A DNA stretch of 57,066 nt from assembly GCA_018644665.1 (NCBI GenBank), contig JABGQA010000057.1:1-57066 (forward strand), in the 5' to 3' direction. Shown one piece after another: positions 16,973 to 25,867 of this stretch. Source of the stretch: Candidatus Poribacteria bacterium. Its GTDB lineage: Bacteria; Poribacteria; WGA-4E; GCA-2687025. A model generated the notes under the pieces. It was not told the origin of the DNA, searched no databases, and saw only the letters and a program-made list of their open reading frames with translations. A program made the translations under genes and the position numbers. The first letter of the stretch is position 1; the number at the start of each line of letters is the position of its first letter.

Positions 16973-17986
16973 TCAGGGCCTCTGGTCCGCGAGATGCGAT
17001 GCGATCCGTTCGGTCACCAGCGCCGCGCCCGCTTGCGATGGGTGCAGATGGTCCACGAACTGGTCCGCGTTGAGGAGCGCGTGCGCGTCCACGATCGTCA
17101 GGTCCGACAGTTCGGCGAGGCGGGACGCCAACTCGCCGTAGAACGCGTCACCTGTGTAGTCGGCCCACCGAGGGTGCTCGGGCATGACGACGAAGATGAG
17201 ATCGAAACCGCGACGGTCCGCAAGGCGGCGCATACTCCGGAGGAGGTCCGTGGTCTGCGGAGCAACGACGCACGCGTCACGCCGCACGAAGTGCCTCTGG
17301 ACGCTGTGATCCAGGATCCGCGCCGACACGCGGCGGGTGTACGGGGTCGGGAAGTATAGGTCGCGGTCGCGCCGATCCAGGTCCAGATTCCGACGGAGCA
17401 ACCGCCTCGCTCCTTCGTCGATCACGGAGCGGGCCACCCAACGCGCCTCGAACGGCGTCCGCCACTGCGGGGTGTCCAACAGGCGCTGCGCTTCCGCCGA
17501 CGCCGCCTGTCGGCAGTCAGCGAGCGTGACCGGGTCGGGACGATAGCCGTACATCTGCAAGGCCTGATAGGCGCCGCTCTGCACTCCCTGCGCCCCCGTT
17601 GTGAGGTCGCTAACGGTGACGCCGACCACCACGGTTTCCGCCGCCGAGGGGATCTCCTGGAGTAACAGACGGGTGAGGATGAGAGACTGCCCCGGCGACG
17701 CCAGGTTCCAGGCTTCATCTGCGAGGGATGGCGCGAGTTCCGTTAGCAGCCGCGCGTCGATCCCGTTCATGACGACGCTGTTGCCCAGAGCCACCACGCG
17801 TGCGGGTCGGTCGGACTCTTGCAGGGCGCGCAGCACGTACTTCAGACGGGTTGTCTGGGTTCGGGTCGAGCCGAAGAGTGAGGGCACCGAGAGATGCGCC
17901 GCCACGGCGCCCACGAGAACGCTCAACGCCAGCAACGCTACGGGAAGTGCCGGGCGACGTGACGCGTGGTGCACGCTGTCGGGCAC
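16973..17986 (-). CDS. SGNH-like membrane-anchored partner of the MBOAT protein
   Basis: A 337-residue protein with an N-terminal membrane helix or signal anchor (PVALLALSVLVGAVAAHL) and an extracytoplasmic SGNH-hydrolase-like domain. ALGNSVVMNGID supplies the putative nucleophile Ser70, and DHLHPSQAG near the end supplies the Asp/His pair (about 312 and 315), as in AlgX/AlgJ-type acetyltransferases that complete acyl transfer to sugar. A conventional GDSL block is not obvious, so the family assignment rests on these motifs and on the tight link to the MBOAT gene. The start is GTG with GAGAGGAA upstream. It follows the glycosyltransferase by 73 bases. Confidence 0.72.
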   Translation of the reverse strand: MPDSVHHASRRPALPVALLALSVLVGAVAAHLSVPSLFGSTRTQTTRLKYVLRALQESDRPARVVALGNSVVMNGIDARLLTELAPSLADEAWNLASPGQSLILTRLLLQEIPSAAETVVVGVTVSDLTTGAQGVQSGAYQALQMYGYRPDPVTLADCRQAASAEAQRLLDTPQWRTPFEARWVARSVIDEGARRLLRRNLDLDRRDRDLYFPTPYTRRVSARILDHSVQRHFVRRDACVVAPQTTDLLRSMRRLADRRGFDLIFVVMPEHPRWADYTGDAFYGELASRLAELSDLTIVDAHALLNADQFVDHLHPSQAGAALVTERIASHLADQRP

Positions 17987-18059
17987 GGGCGTCGGTTCCT
18001 CTCGCGGAATACGGGCAGTGCGTCGCAGTCATCGCGTGGCCGCCGCCGCTCTGCCGTCG

Positions 18060-19076
18060 CTAGCCGCACATCACATCAAGGGCGTCCCGCAACCGACGTG
18101 CTTGAGCCGCCACACTGAACATCTCTTCCACGCGCGCGAGACCCGCCTGACCATGCTGGCGGCCCATCTCCGGGTCGGCGCGATACGCCTCGAAGGCGTC
18201 CACGACCGCGGGGCCCTCCTCGAACACCAGGCCAGTTACGCCATGGAGCACCTGTTCGCGCGTCCCGCAGCTGCGCGTGTTCGTCACCACAGGCTTCGCG
18301 CTCATCATCGCTTCCATGACGGTGTTGGGGAAGGTGTCCAGGTACGTGAGGTGGGCGAACACATCGCACCACTCGTACAGGGCGGGCAGATAGTCCACCT
18401 GGCCGAGAACCCGGATGGAGTCCTCGAGCCCAAGGTCGGCGACAAGCCCGCGAAGTCGCGCCTCGTGGAGTCCGCCGCCGCATATGAGCCACGTCGCGGC
18501 CGTGTCGGCCCAGAACGACTTTGGGATCCAGTCCGAGATCGCCTCGTGCAGCGTCTCCATCTTGGACCTCGCGTTCATGTTCGTCGCCGTCAGGATGTGG
18601 AGACCCTCTGCCGGCGCCTCAACGGCAGGGCCGTCCTTCCCCGTGAGGGCCGTGTACGGGTTGTGGACGATCGCTCGGTGCGCGACCCGGTCGTGCGACC
18701 CGAGCATGTCCTCCGCGTACTGCGAGTTGTACAGCACGCCACGCGCGACCCGGAGGCAGATCGCCCCTATCGCGGTGTTCGCCAGGTATTGGGCCCAGCG
18801 AAGCACTCCCTTCCTTGCGCGCAGCATCTCGCGTTCTTCTTGGAAGAACGACCCCCGCACGCGGAACACGAGCGGAGACCACGAAACTAGGCAGGAGAGA
18901 AACCCGAGCAGCGCGACGCGACCCAGCGAGTCGACCACCACGACCGATCGCTGGCGCGCCAAGCCTCTCAGCCGACGGACATCCCCCAGACCCCGCACGT
19001 GCGTGATCTCGAACCCGTCGAGCAGCACGAGCAGCTTATGCGCTCTGTTCGGGCCGCTAACCAGGATTACGTGCAT
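18060..19076 (-). CDS. GT4-type glycosyltransferase
   Basis: A 338-residue group 1 (GT-B fold) glycosyltransferase, expected on the cytosolic side of the inner membrane. The C-terminal nucleotide-sugar half has WLICGGGLHEARLRGLV, IRVLGQVDYLPALYEWCDVF and FPNTVMEAMMSAKPVV, the family's E-x7-E-type acceptor region, followed by TNTRSCGTREQV. The N-terminal half is short, which makes the protein smaller than usual. GGGAG lies before the ATG. The gene overlaps the 3' end of the polymerase/ligase gene by 20 bases. Neighbours suggest that it builds the surface glycan; a sulfoquinovosyltransferase role is possible given the SQD1-like gene but unsupported by sequence. Confidence 0.85.
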   Translation of the reverse strand: MHVILVSGPNRAHKLLVLLDGFEITHVRGLGDVRRLRGLARQRSVVVVDSLGRVALLGFLSCLVSWSPLVFRVRGSFFQEEREMLRARKGVLRWAQYLANTAIGAICLRVARGVLYNSQYAEDMLGSHDRVAHRAIVHNPYTALTGKDGPAVEAPAEGLHILTATNMNARSKMETLHEAISDWIPKSFWADTAATWLICGGGLHEARLRGLVADLGLEDSIRVLGQVDYLPALYEWCDVFAHLTYLDTFPNTVMEAMMSAKPVVTNTRSCGTREQVLHGVTGLVFEEGPAVVDAFEAYRADPEMGRQHGQAGLARVEEMFSVAAQARRLRDALDVMCG

Positions 19077-20280
19077 CGGAACTCCCAGGGGCAGGATCGA
19101 CGCCAGCGGCGAACACGGCCGCGGCCAGTACGTGGAACATGGGGTTGCTGAGTTGCGGCCGGAACTGTGCGTGCATCAGAGCCACGACCCACGCGATCAG
19201 GGTAGCGGTGTGGAAGTAGAACGCCCGCGCATCGACACGCCGCGCGGATGCGCGTGCGACCCAGACGCGGCGCGTGCCAACCACGGCGATGACGAGAGCC
19301 AGCGCCAACCCGGCCAAGCCCATCTCGCCCCAGGCGGTCACGATGATGTTGTGGGAGATGAGCCGCCAACCGTGGATGGCCTCAATGTACGAGGGCAGCG
19401 CGCCGTACCCGATGCCCGTCACACCGTGGGCCCGGATGGCGTTGATCCCCTCGAGGTACATCACGGTTCGCTGATAGTCGGCCTCATCGACTGACCGTAT
19501 GTCGATGTCGCTCGCGTCGAACATACGCGAGTTCTGGAGCCGCTCGATCGGCTCGCTGAAATACCCCGGGCCCAGCACGCCCCAGACGGCAGCAACGACG
19601 CCGGCGCCCACGACGAAGAGCGCGGCAGTCCTGCGGATCTTGGTCCCCGTCGTCCTCCCGAACAGAACCGCAACCAATGCTATCGTGACGCCGAGTAGCA
19701 GTAAAGCGCCACGGCTCTGCGAGGCAACCACGAGAAACAACGCGCAGCCGATCGCGCCAAACGCCGCCATGCGCCGGCGAGGCTCGGCTACGACCAGGTA
19801 GAACAGGTACGGAGCCGCCAACTCGGTCACCGCCGGGCCCTGGTTCGACAGGGAGCCAATGACGGCCAGCATCTGCGCCGAGTTAGAGCGCAGCGAACCC
19901 CATCGCAAGATCACCCACGCTGCGACGCACACCCAGGTGACGGGCACGAACAGCGCCACACGCGTCAGCCATCGACGGCCCCGACGCCGGAACAGAACCA
20001 ACGACGCATGAAACACAGCGAGCGATGCGACCAACCAAGCGCAACTCACCACTGTGCTGGACCGGTCGACGGACCACAGCGCCGACGCTACGGCCAACGC
20101 GGCGAACGCGTACACCGGCCACCCGAGCTTGACCGTCGCGAGCGGAGCCGTCCCACGCAGCACGTGGCCGATGACGTACGCGACCGCCATGCCGCCGCAG
20201 GCGAAGAGATACAGCTTCATCTGCGTGACCGAGGCCACGGGGTAGACAACCAGCGCGAGCAGCACCATCGCCTGATCCAT
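19057..20280 (-). CDS. WaaL/Wzy-like O-antigen ligase or polymerase
   Basis: A 407-residue polytopic membrane protein with at least ten hydrophobic helices and the Wzy_C/O-antigen ligase arrangement: a loop near residues 245-320 holding YLEGINAIRAHGVTGIGYGA followed by ISHNIIVTAWGEMGLAGLAL. The HN motif preceding a long helix is typical of O-antigen ligases, which join the lipid-linked glycan to a lipid A core or polymerise repeat units on the periplasmic face. The start is the ATG of MDQAMVLLALVV, since the longer frame runs back through the flippase gene. It lies 14 bases after the flippase gene. Ligase and polymerase cannot be told apart by sequence alone. Confidence 0.85.
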   Translation of the reverse strand: MDQAMVLLALVVYPVASVTQMKLYLFACGGMAVAYVIGHVLRGTAPLATVKLGWPVYAFAALAVASALWSVDRSSTVVSCAWLVASLAVFHASLVLFRRRGRRWLTRVALFVPVTWVCVAAWVILRWGSLRSNSAQMLAVIGSLSNQGPAVTELAAPYLFYLVVAEPRRRMAAFGAIGCALFLVVASQSRGALLLLGVTIALVAVLFGRTTGTKIRRTAALFVVGAGVVAAVWGVLGPGYFSEPIERLQNSRMFDASDIDIRSVDEADYQRTVMYLEGINAIRAHGVTGIGYGALPSYIEAIHGWRLISHNIIVTAWGEMGLAGLALALVIAVVGTRRVWVARASARRVDARAFYFHTATLIAWVVALMHAQFRPQLSNPMFHVLAAAVFAAGVDPAPGSSDARNPG

Positions 20281-20294
20281 CGGCGGCGTTCTCC

Positions 20295-21569
20295 CTACGC
20301 TGCGTCTGACTCGTCCAGGGGTACGGCGCGGCGGGCCTGTACGAACAGCCAGGCGTTCAGGCACGCTGTGCATCCGGTTGCGATCCACGCCGCGCCGTGT
20401 AGGCCCCACACGGGGATGACGAAGGCGTTCGCGGCGAGGCTGACGGCCGCGACAACACCGACTGCCAGGGAGTATCGGCGCTGGCGCCCGGTCATGAGCA
20501 GCGCCATGACGACAGGGCCCGTGGCCGCGTTCGCGAACTGTCCGAGAGCCACTATCCGCACGACCGACCCGTGTCCACGGAACTCCGGCCCGAACAGCCA
20601 CAGCACACTTTCGGGCGCCACTACGACCCAGGTGAACACCGGCAGGGCGCCCAACATTGACCACAGCGCCGCCTTGCGCAGCACGCGCCGAAACTCGGAG
20701 GGACGACCCCCGTGGTAGGCTGACGCGAGTAGCGGGCCGGCGATCGCGTTCACCGCGTTGAGCGTGAAGGTAATCAGCATCCCCACACGGCGCGACGCGC
20801 CATACACCGCTACGTCGTGCATGCCGGACATGGCGCCCAGCATCATCGTGTCGCCTCGCGCGAGCGTTGCCCTCGCGACCTCGCCAAGCGCGATGGCGAT
20901 GGCGACGCGCCCCCACTCCCCTGTGCGATACTCCCGCGCGCTACTAGCGACGCCATCCGGGCGCGCCGACCGTAACCTGCCCGTCTCAACAGCGCGTACG
21001 ACGAGCGCTGCTCCGACCCATAGCAGCACCACGTGTACGCCGCCCACCGCAGGTAGAACGACCAACCCCACGACGACCAACAGAGGGATCGCGAGCCGCT
21101 CGGCGATGATACTGTCGGAAACCCGTAGCAAGCCCCGTAGCAGACGAATCCGCAGCAGACCCAACGAGATGACAGGCAGCATCAGCGATATGAGCGCCGC
21201 GCTTAGCCGCGCGGATGGGGACGTAAGCGCGTATCGCCCGACGAGGGCAATCACCAATGCGCTCGCGACCGATACGGACAGAACCACCTGATGCGACCGG
21301 GTCATCAGGCCGCGAAGGAGGCCCCACTGCTCCGCTTCACGGTACTGGGCGACGAATCGCATGGCCGAAGTCGGCCAGCCCAGCGTCAGCAGTAGTGACC
21401 CGAGCGTGGCGCCATTCAGCGCGTACGTGAACACGCCGTATTCGTCTACGCCCAGCCGCCGCGCCGCGACAGTATGCATCACGAGCCCCAGAGCCATCCC
21501 TACGCCCATGAGGACGAAGGAACGCCGCGCCCCAAGCCGCAGAGCCTCGATGCCCCGGAGTCGCCTCAT
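20295..21569 (-). CDS. Wzx-like polysaccharide flippase
   Basis: A 424-residue MOP/MATE-superfamily membrane protein with about 12 to 14 helices. The start (RRSFVLMGVGMALGLVMHTV, RRLGVDEYGVFTYAL) is the classic opening of RfbX/Wzx polysaccharide exporters, and GRQRRYSLAVGVVAAVSLAANAFVI near the end fits the same group. Such proteins flip undecaprenyl-linked oligosaccharides across the inner membrane. It sits between the sulfotransferase and ligase genes with gaps of 42 and 14 bases, consistent with one transcript. The substrate is unknown; neighbouring genes imply a sulfated or sulfonated glycan. Confidence 0.88.
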   Translation of the reverse strand: MRRLRGIEALRLGARRSFVLMGVGMALGLVMHTVAARRLGVDEYGVFTYALNGATLGSLLLTLGWPTSAMRFVAQYREAEQWGLLRGLMTRSHQVVLSVSVASALVIALVGRYALTSPSARLSAALISLMLPVISLGLLRIRLLRGLLRVSDSIIAERLAIPLLVVVGLVVLPAVGGVHVVLLWVGAALVVRAVETGRLRSARPDGVASSAREYRTGEWGRVAIAIALGEVARATLARGDTMMLGAMSGMHDVAVYGASRRVGMLITFTLNAVNAIAGPLLASAYHGGRPSEFRRVLRKAALWSMLGALPVFTWVVVAPESVLWLFGPEFRGHGSVVRIVALGQFANAATGPVVMALLMTGRQRRYSLAVGVVAAVSLAANAFVIPVWGLHGAAWIATGCTACLNAWLFVQARRAVPLDESDAA

Positions 21570-21611
21570 GGCGCCGGACGGCAGGTGATCCGCGCGGGGC
21601 GCCCCACCAAC

Positions 21612-22571
21612 TCATGACCCATGCGTCGGCGGCGCCGGGTGACGCCGCGCCACCATGTTGCAGAGGGCAGCCACTAGCGGGACGCCGTAGAGGGCGTACA
21701 GCACTCTCGGGCCCCTGCCGAGGGATCTGCGCCACTCGTCGTCAACGCGCACTCCTGTCACCGGCTTGAAACGCATGCGGTTCCCTCCGATGTTGTGCGC
21801 GTCGACAGCAGTGTCCGCCGTGGCCACTTGAACGTCCAATCCGAGCCAATCGCGGAGCTCGGCCATCACGCGTTCCGGCTCCGCCGCCAACCGCTCATAG
21901 CGGACGAGCCTGTAACGCCGACGCCACCGAGTGACCCCGACGGTGAGGATCGCCGTATTGAACGCCATCCAACGCCGGTACGTAAAGCCCGCGGGTCGGG
22001 CGCGCTTGCGGTCCGGCCAGCGTTCCGCCCTGGTCGCGAAGTCAGGACGCTCGCGGACGAACTCCTCGCGCGGCTTCGTCTTGGATCGAGAGAACACGAC
22101 TCCCCGCGCGTCGCGGACGAGGTGGATGAATCGCATGTCGAATCGGCCGCTGAGGTACAGCAGGCACGCCCGGCCGAGGTCCTTCGACGAGTCCACGACA
22201 TAGGCGCTGCCGGTCGCGGTGGCGACGCCGCCGAGCAATTCGTGGTTCACTTTCGCGGTCTCGCGCTCCTGCTGCGTCAGTGGGGACGCGAGAATGCACC
22301 GTATCGTGCGGCTCACCTGCCTCCGTAGGCCGACGCCGAAGTGCGCGTCGTGCGTCGCGGCATCGGGCACGGCAGACAGGATCGGTCCCCAGAGCGCACA
22401 CGCGGTGACGGGCTGCCCACACGTGCACGGGTCATCCTGCTTCACCCAGTCCGTGAAGTTCGCGAACTCCCCGACGCCGGTGATGTCCGGGTGCGCCGAC
22501 AACATCAGGTCCAACAACGTGGACCCCGACCGACCCGTCCCCACAATGTAGATGAGTGGCGTCCGTTGCAT
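21612..22571 (-). CDS. Sulfotransferase family protein (1)
   Basis: A 319-residue cytosolic sulfotransferase. The 5'-phosphosulfate loop IVGTGRSGSTLLDL lies at 9-22 and the 3'-phosphate region FIHLVRDARGVVFSRSK near 152-168, together predicting transfer of sulfate from PAPS. A CTCG...C pattern (Cys49, Cys51, Cys58, then ALW) is shared with the next sulfotransferase and is common in this bacterial subfamily, perhaps structural. A late GGNRMRFKPVTGV plus DDEWRRSL also fits. It lies 23 bases after its paralogue and 42 before the flippase gene. The likely acceptor is a sugar hydroxyl on the glycan intermediate, inferred from context. Confidence 0.88.
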   Translation of the reverse strand: MQRTPLIYIVGTGRSGSTLLDLMLSAHPDITGVGEFANFTDWVKQDDPCTCGQPVTACALWGPILSAVPDAATHDAHFGVGLRRQVSRTIRCILASPLTQQERETAKVNHELLGGVATATGSAYVVDSSKDLGRACLLYLSGRFDMRFIHLVRDARGVVFSRSKTKPREEFVRERPDFATRAERWPDRKRARPAGFTYRRWMAFNTAILTVGVTRWRRRYRLVRYERLAAEPERVMAELRDWLGLDVQVATADTAVDAHNIGGNRMRFKPVTGVRVDDEWRRSLGRGPRVLYALYGVPLVAALCNMVARRHPAPPTHGS

Positions 22572-22594
22572 ATCGCCCGGCCGCTCCCGCTTCT

Positions 22595-23548
22595 CTAGCC
22601 GTATCCCAGCCGACGGTTCGTGGCTCCCGCGACCTGCTCGAACATCGCGAGGTCGCGCTCGGAAAGCGCGTCACGCCAGCGTTCGTCAAGTCGGATCTCC
22701 GTGTGTCCATCGAGACGGCTGGGCGACCCCCCGATGTTGTGCCGGACATCCCGAGCGAGTCGCGGCTGCAGCTCGGGGACTCCGAGCATCTGGGCGATGC
22801 GTCCGAACTCCCCCTCCGGATCCGAGCACCACTCCTCGTAATGGACCGTAACCTTCTCGCTGGGCGGCGTCTTGTGCGAGAGCAGCCGCATCGAACGCGC
22901 CTGGCGCGCCCAGTCGCGCGCCGCTTGCATTGCCGGCGGCGTCCCCGCCGCCCAGTGCGTCGCGCGGTCGCCGCGGATCATGCTATGCGTCACGGCGCGC
23001 CCGTCTCGGTTCAGCAGGATCAGCCGCACGCGACGGGCGTCGTGGGCGCGAAGCAGCGCGTAGTGGTATATGGACTTGGACGAGTCGACGATGTACCGAC
23101 TCCCGGTGACGGCGCCGATCGCGTCGTATACGCGAAAGCAGTTGCGGGCCACCGCCAGTTCAGCCTTGCCGCATCGCGTGCTGGCGCCAACGGCGCACGC
23201 CGCCGCCGGGCCCGCAATCATGTATGCTGCCTGCACAGCGCGGCGACACAGCACGGTCCCGCCACTCTTGAATGGGGTCTCGCGAAACGACAGGCCAGCC
23301 TCACGCTCGACGCTCAGCCACAGCGCGCACTCATCGACCCACGCGCCGCACGTGCAGCGCAGCTCCGAGGTCGTGGAGAGGGCTCCACTCAGCTCATGGT
23401 CACGACGCGCGTAGCCCTGTAGACGCCGCAACTCACCCACCGAGACAAAGTCCGGGTTGGATCCCAGCGCAAGGTCCAGCACCGTCGACCCCGACCGCGA
23501 GACTCCGGCCACGAACACGACGGTCGGAAGCTCGTGGCGCTCAGCCAT
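22595..23548 (-). CDS. Sulfotransferase family protein (2)
   Basis: A 317-residue sulfotransferase paralogous to the next gene. The phosphosulfate loop is VAGVSRSGSTVLDL (13-26); the 3'-phosphate region is RLILLNRDGRAVTHSMIRG. It has the same CTCG...C pattern (Cys65, Cys67, Cys74, then ALW) and a closing HNIGGSPSRLDGHTEIRLDE that matches its neighbour's HNIGGNRMRF block. The pair are clearly diverged, so they probably sulfate different positions or sugars. It follows the epimerase gene by 69 bases on the same strand. No PAPS synthesis genes are nearby. Confidence 0.88.
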   Translation of the reverse strand: MAERHELPTVVFVAGVSRSGSTVLDLALGSNPDFVSVGELRRLQGYARRDHELSGALSTTSELRCTCGAWVDECALWLSVEREAGLSFRETPFKSGGTVLCRRAVQAAYMIAGPAAACAVGASTRCGKAELAVARNCFRVYDAIGAVTGSRYIVDSSKSIYHYALLRAHDARRVRLILLNRDGRAVTHSMIRGDRATHWAAGTPPAMQAARDWARQARSMRLLSHKTPPSEKVTVHYEEWCSDPEGEFGRIAQMLGVPELQPRLARDVRHNIGGSPSRLDGHTEIRLDERWRDALSERDLAMFEQVAGATNRRLGYG

Positions 23549-23617
23549 GCCTAACCTAGTTCAGTGGACACAAGGAGGGAGGGACCGGAGCGTCGTCCGG
23601 TCGGCCGGCGGAGTTGG

Positions 23618-24607
23618 CTACGCCTCTTCGCCGACGCCGAACCACTCCGCCGTGCGCCGCAGGCCTTCGGGCAAATCGACGCGCGGCTGCCAACCGAGCA
23701 TCTCGCGCGCCTTCGAAGTGTCCGAGTAGTTCCTCTGCGCATCGCCGCGTCGCGGCTCGGTGTACCGTACCTGGACGCCATGCCCGCAACCGTTCAACAC
23801 GCTGACGAGGTTGTCCGCGAGTTCCCCGATGGTCGTTTCGGACCCGGCTGCAATCTGGAACACCTCGCCGCCGACACCCTCGACACGCGTTGCCAGCCGG
23901 ATCGCCTCGACGAGGTCGTCGACGTAGATGAAGTCGCGCGTCTGCGATCCGTCGCCGTAGATTTCGAGCGTCTCGCCCGCCGTCGCTTGCCGGATGAACT
24001 TCGCCACCACGCTGGTCTTGTGTCCCGACCCTGGGCCGTAGACGTTGCCGAAGCGCAGGGCCACGGTATCGATATCGTAGGCGTGGAAGTAGGCCGCGCA
24101 GTACCCTTCCCCGGCGAGCTTGCTCGCTCCATAGGGCGATAACGGACTCGTGGGTCGACGCTCATGTACAGGCATTTCCGAGTTGCCCACCGCGGCCGAA
24201 CTGGACGCGAACACGAAGCGCCGAATGCCCGCGGCGCGCGCTGCCTCGAGGCAGTTCAGCGTGCCCATGACGTTCACGCGCGTTGCCGCGACGGGTCTCT
24301 CAATCGACTGCGGCACGCCCGATTCCGCGGCGAGGTGCACGATGGCGTCCACGCCTTCCACGACTTCCGCCATGAAGTCGGCGTCCAGCACATCGCCGAC
24401 GATGAACTCGGCACGACCGAAATCGCCGTTGGATCGAGATGCGAAGTCGTCGCGGGCGATTTCAGCTATTGGCAGGTCAGCGTTTGCGTCAGGTGACCCC
24501 ACAGACAGGTCATCGACAAGCCGAACCGATGCTGATGGGTCCGCGAGCAGCGCCGCTGCAAGCCGCGACCCGATGAACCCACAGCCGCCGGTGATCAACG
24601 TCCTCAA
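23618..24607 (-). CDS. NAD-dependent sugar epimerase/dehydratase
   Basis: A 329-residue extended short-chain dehydrogenase acting on a nucleotide sugar, most like UDP-glucose or UDP-glucuronate 4-epimerases. TLITGGCGFIGSRL gives the NAD site (GGCGFIG at 7-13), the catalytic Ser lies in FASSSAAVG, and SPYGASK gives Tyr159 and Lys163. RFGNVYGPG, YGDGSQTRDFIYVDD and GWQPRVDLPEGL complete the family pattern. I chose the TTG start because GGAGG lies ten bases upstream and the beta strand begins there; a GTG 51 bases upstream lacks a site. It lies between the SQD1-like and sulfotransferase genes. The exact sugar cannot be assigned. Confidence 0.87.
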   Translation of the reverse strand: MRTLITGGCGFIGSRLAAALLADPSASVRLVDDLSVGSPDANADLPIAEIARDDFASRSNGDFGRAEFIVGDVLDADFMAEVVEGVDAIVHLAAESGVPQSIERPVAATRVNVMGTLNCLEAARAAGIRRFVFASSSAAVGNSEMPVHERRPTSPLSPYGASKLAGEGYCAAYFHAYDIDTVALRFGNVYGPGSGHKTSVVAKFIRQATAGETLEIYGDGSQTRDFIYVDDLVEAIRLATRVEGVGGEVFQIAAGSETTIGELADNLVSVLNGCGHGVQVRYTEPRRGDAQRNYSDTSKAREMLGWQPRVDLPEGLRRTAEWFGVGEEA

Positions 24608-24673
24608 TGCAACTCGACCTCCGCTACGCGCTCGCCTCTGCGCCGCATATCCGCGCACACTCGATACTTACGG

Positions 24674-25867
24674 TCACGCGCCCTTGGACAGATACGCGGA
24701 CTTGCGGCGAGTGCCGTCCCAGCGGATGTCCGGCAGAAGCGCGTCGCGGTGAGCCTCGATGCGGTCACGGTTCGCGATGAGATCCTTCAGCGTGACCGTG
24801 ATCTCCGTCTCCATGTCCCGCGTCGGCTCGTAGCCGAGGTCCATCAGGTGCTGTCGGTCGGGGTTGTAGTAGTGGGTTTCCGCTTCCTTGCGCGGATTCT
24901 CGATATTCGCGATCTCGACTTCGAGACCCAGTCCTTCGGCGACACCCTTGACCTTCTGGGCCAAGCCGGTGACGTCGTAGACCTCCTCGAACTGGTTGAA
25001 CACGCGGTACTCGCCACTCTCGGGCGGGTTCATGATCGCGAGGTGCATGCACTGCATCGAGTCGCGCAACGGCAGGAATCCGCGCTTCTGGTTCCCGGCC
25101 CCGAATACCGTCAGCGGGTGACTGGCAACCGACTGCGCGCAGTACCGATTGATGGCCGTGCCAAACGCCTGGTCGAAGTCGAACCGCGTGCACAGCCGCT
25201 CGTCGTCGCCCATCTCGTCGATGCGCGTGCCAAACACGACGCCCTGCATGATGTCGGTCGAGCGCAGACCCCAGATCTTGCACGCGAACGTCACGTTGTT
25301 CGTGTCGTGCACCTTGGTCTGGTGGTACCAACTCCCCGCCTGACGAGGGAAGGGCAGCCGGTCCTTGCGACCCCGGAACTCAATCTCGAAGAACCCCTCG
25401 GGGATGTCGACGTTCGGCGTGCCGTACTCGCCCATCGTTCCGAGCTTGACGAGGTGCGCGTCGGGGCAGATGTCACGCATCGCGTACAGCGTGTTGATCG
25501 TGCCGATGAGGTTGTTCGTGTGCGTAAACACGCAGTGCTCTACGTCGATCATGCTGTATGGCGCGCTGGGCATCTCCCCAAGGTGGACGATCGCGTCCGG
25601 CTTGAAGGATTCCAGGCAGGACGCCACAAACGCGTAGTCGCACAGGTCGCCTTCGGAATAGGCCAGCGGCTTGCCGAACGTCTCCTCGTAAGCCACAGAC
25701 CGTTCGGACATCGGCAGGATTGGAGTGGCCGACGTGGACCCGACCTCGTCTACCCACCCGCGCCGCAGCAGCGCGTCGCAGCCACCAACGTCCATGCCTC
25801 GAGCGCCAAGATACTGCGCCAGGCTCCAACCGAGGTAGCCGTCAATGCCCAGGATGAAAACTCTCAC
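24674..25867 (-). CDS. sqdB: UDP-sulfoquinovose synthase (SQD1/SqdB-like)
   Basis: A 397-residue extended SDR that closely follows plant SQD1 and bacterial SqdB, which build UDP-sulfoquinovose from UDP-glucose and sulfite using bound NAD. Signatures are FILGIDGYLGWSLAQYL, LGEMPSAPYSMID, LGTMGEYGTPN, PRQAGSWYHQTKVHD and MQGVVFGTR. Thr144, Tyr181 and Lys185 sit one residue from the Arabidopsis catalytic trio (145, 182, 186). GGAGG just before the GTG fixes the start; the frame's earlier start codons lie in a non-coding stretch. It is the first gene of a 12-gene minus-strand run holding sulfotransferases and glycan genes. Without an adjacent SqdX or SQD2 it may serve a glycan as well as, or instead of, sulfolipid. 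Confidence 0.92.
   Translation of the reverse strand: MRVFILGIDGYLGWSLAQYLGARGMDVGGCDALLRRGWVDEVGSTSATPILPMSERSVAYEETFGKPLAYSEGDLCDYAFVASCLESFKPDAIVHLGEMPSAPYSMIDVEHCVFTHTNNLIGTINTLYAMRDICPDAHLVKLGTMGEYGTPNVDIPEGFFEIEFRGRKDRLPFPRQAGSWYHQTKVHDTNNVTFACKIWGLRSTDIMQGVVFGTRIDEMGDDERLCTRFDFDQAFGTAINRYCAQSVASHPLTVFGAGNQKRGFLPLRDSMQCMHLAIMNPPESGEYRVFNQFEEVYDVTGLAQKVKGVAEGLGLEVEIANIENPRKEAETHYYNPDRQHLMDLGYEPTRDMETEITVTLKDLIANRDRIEAHRDALLPDIRWDGTRRKSAYLSKGA

Noticed and set aside
20281..20916. Upstream extension of the ligase/polymerase gene
   Set aside because: It runs antisense-like through the flippase gene in another frame and has no membrane helices.
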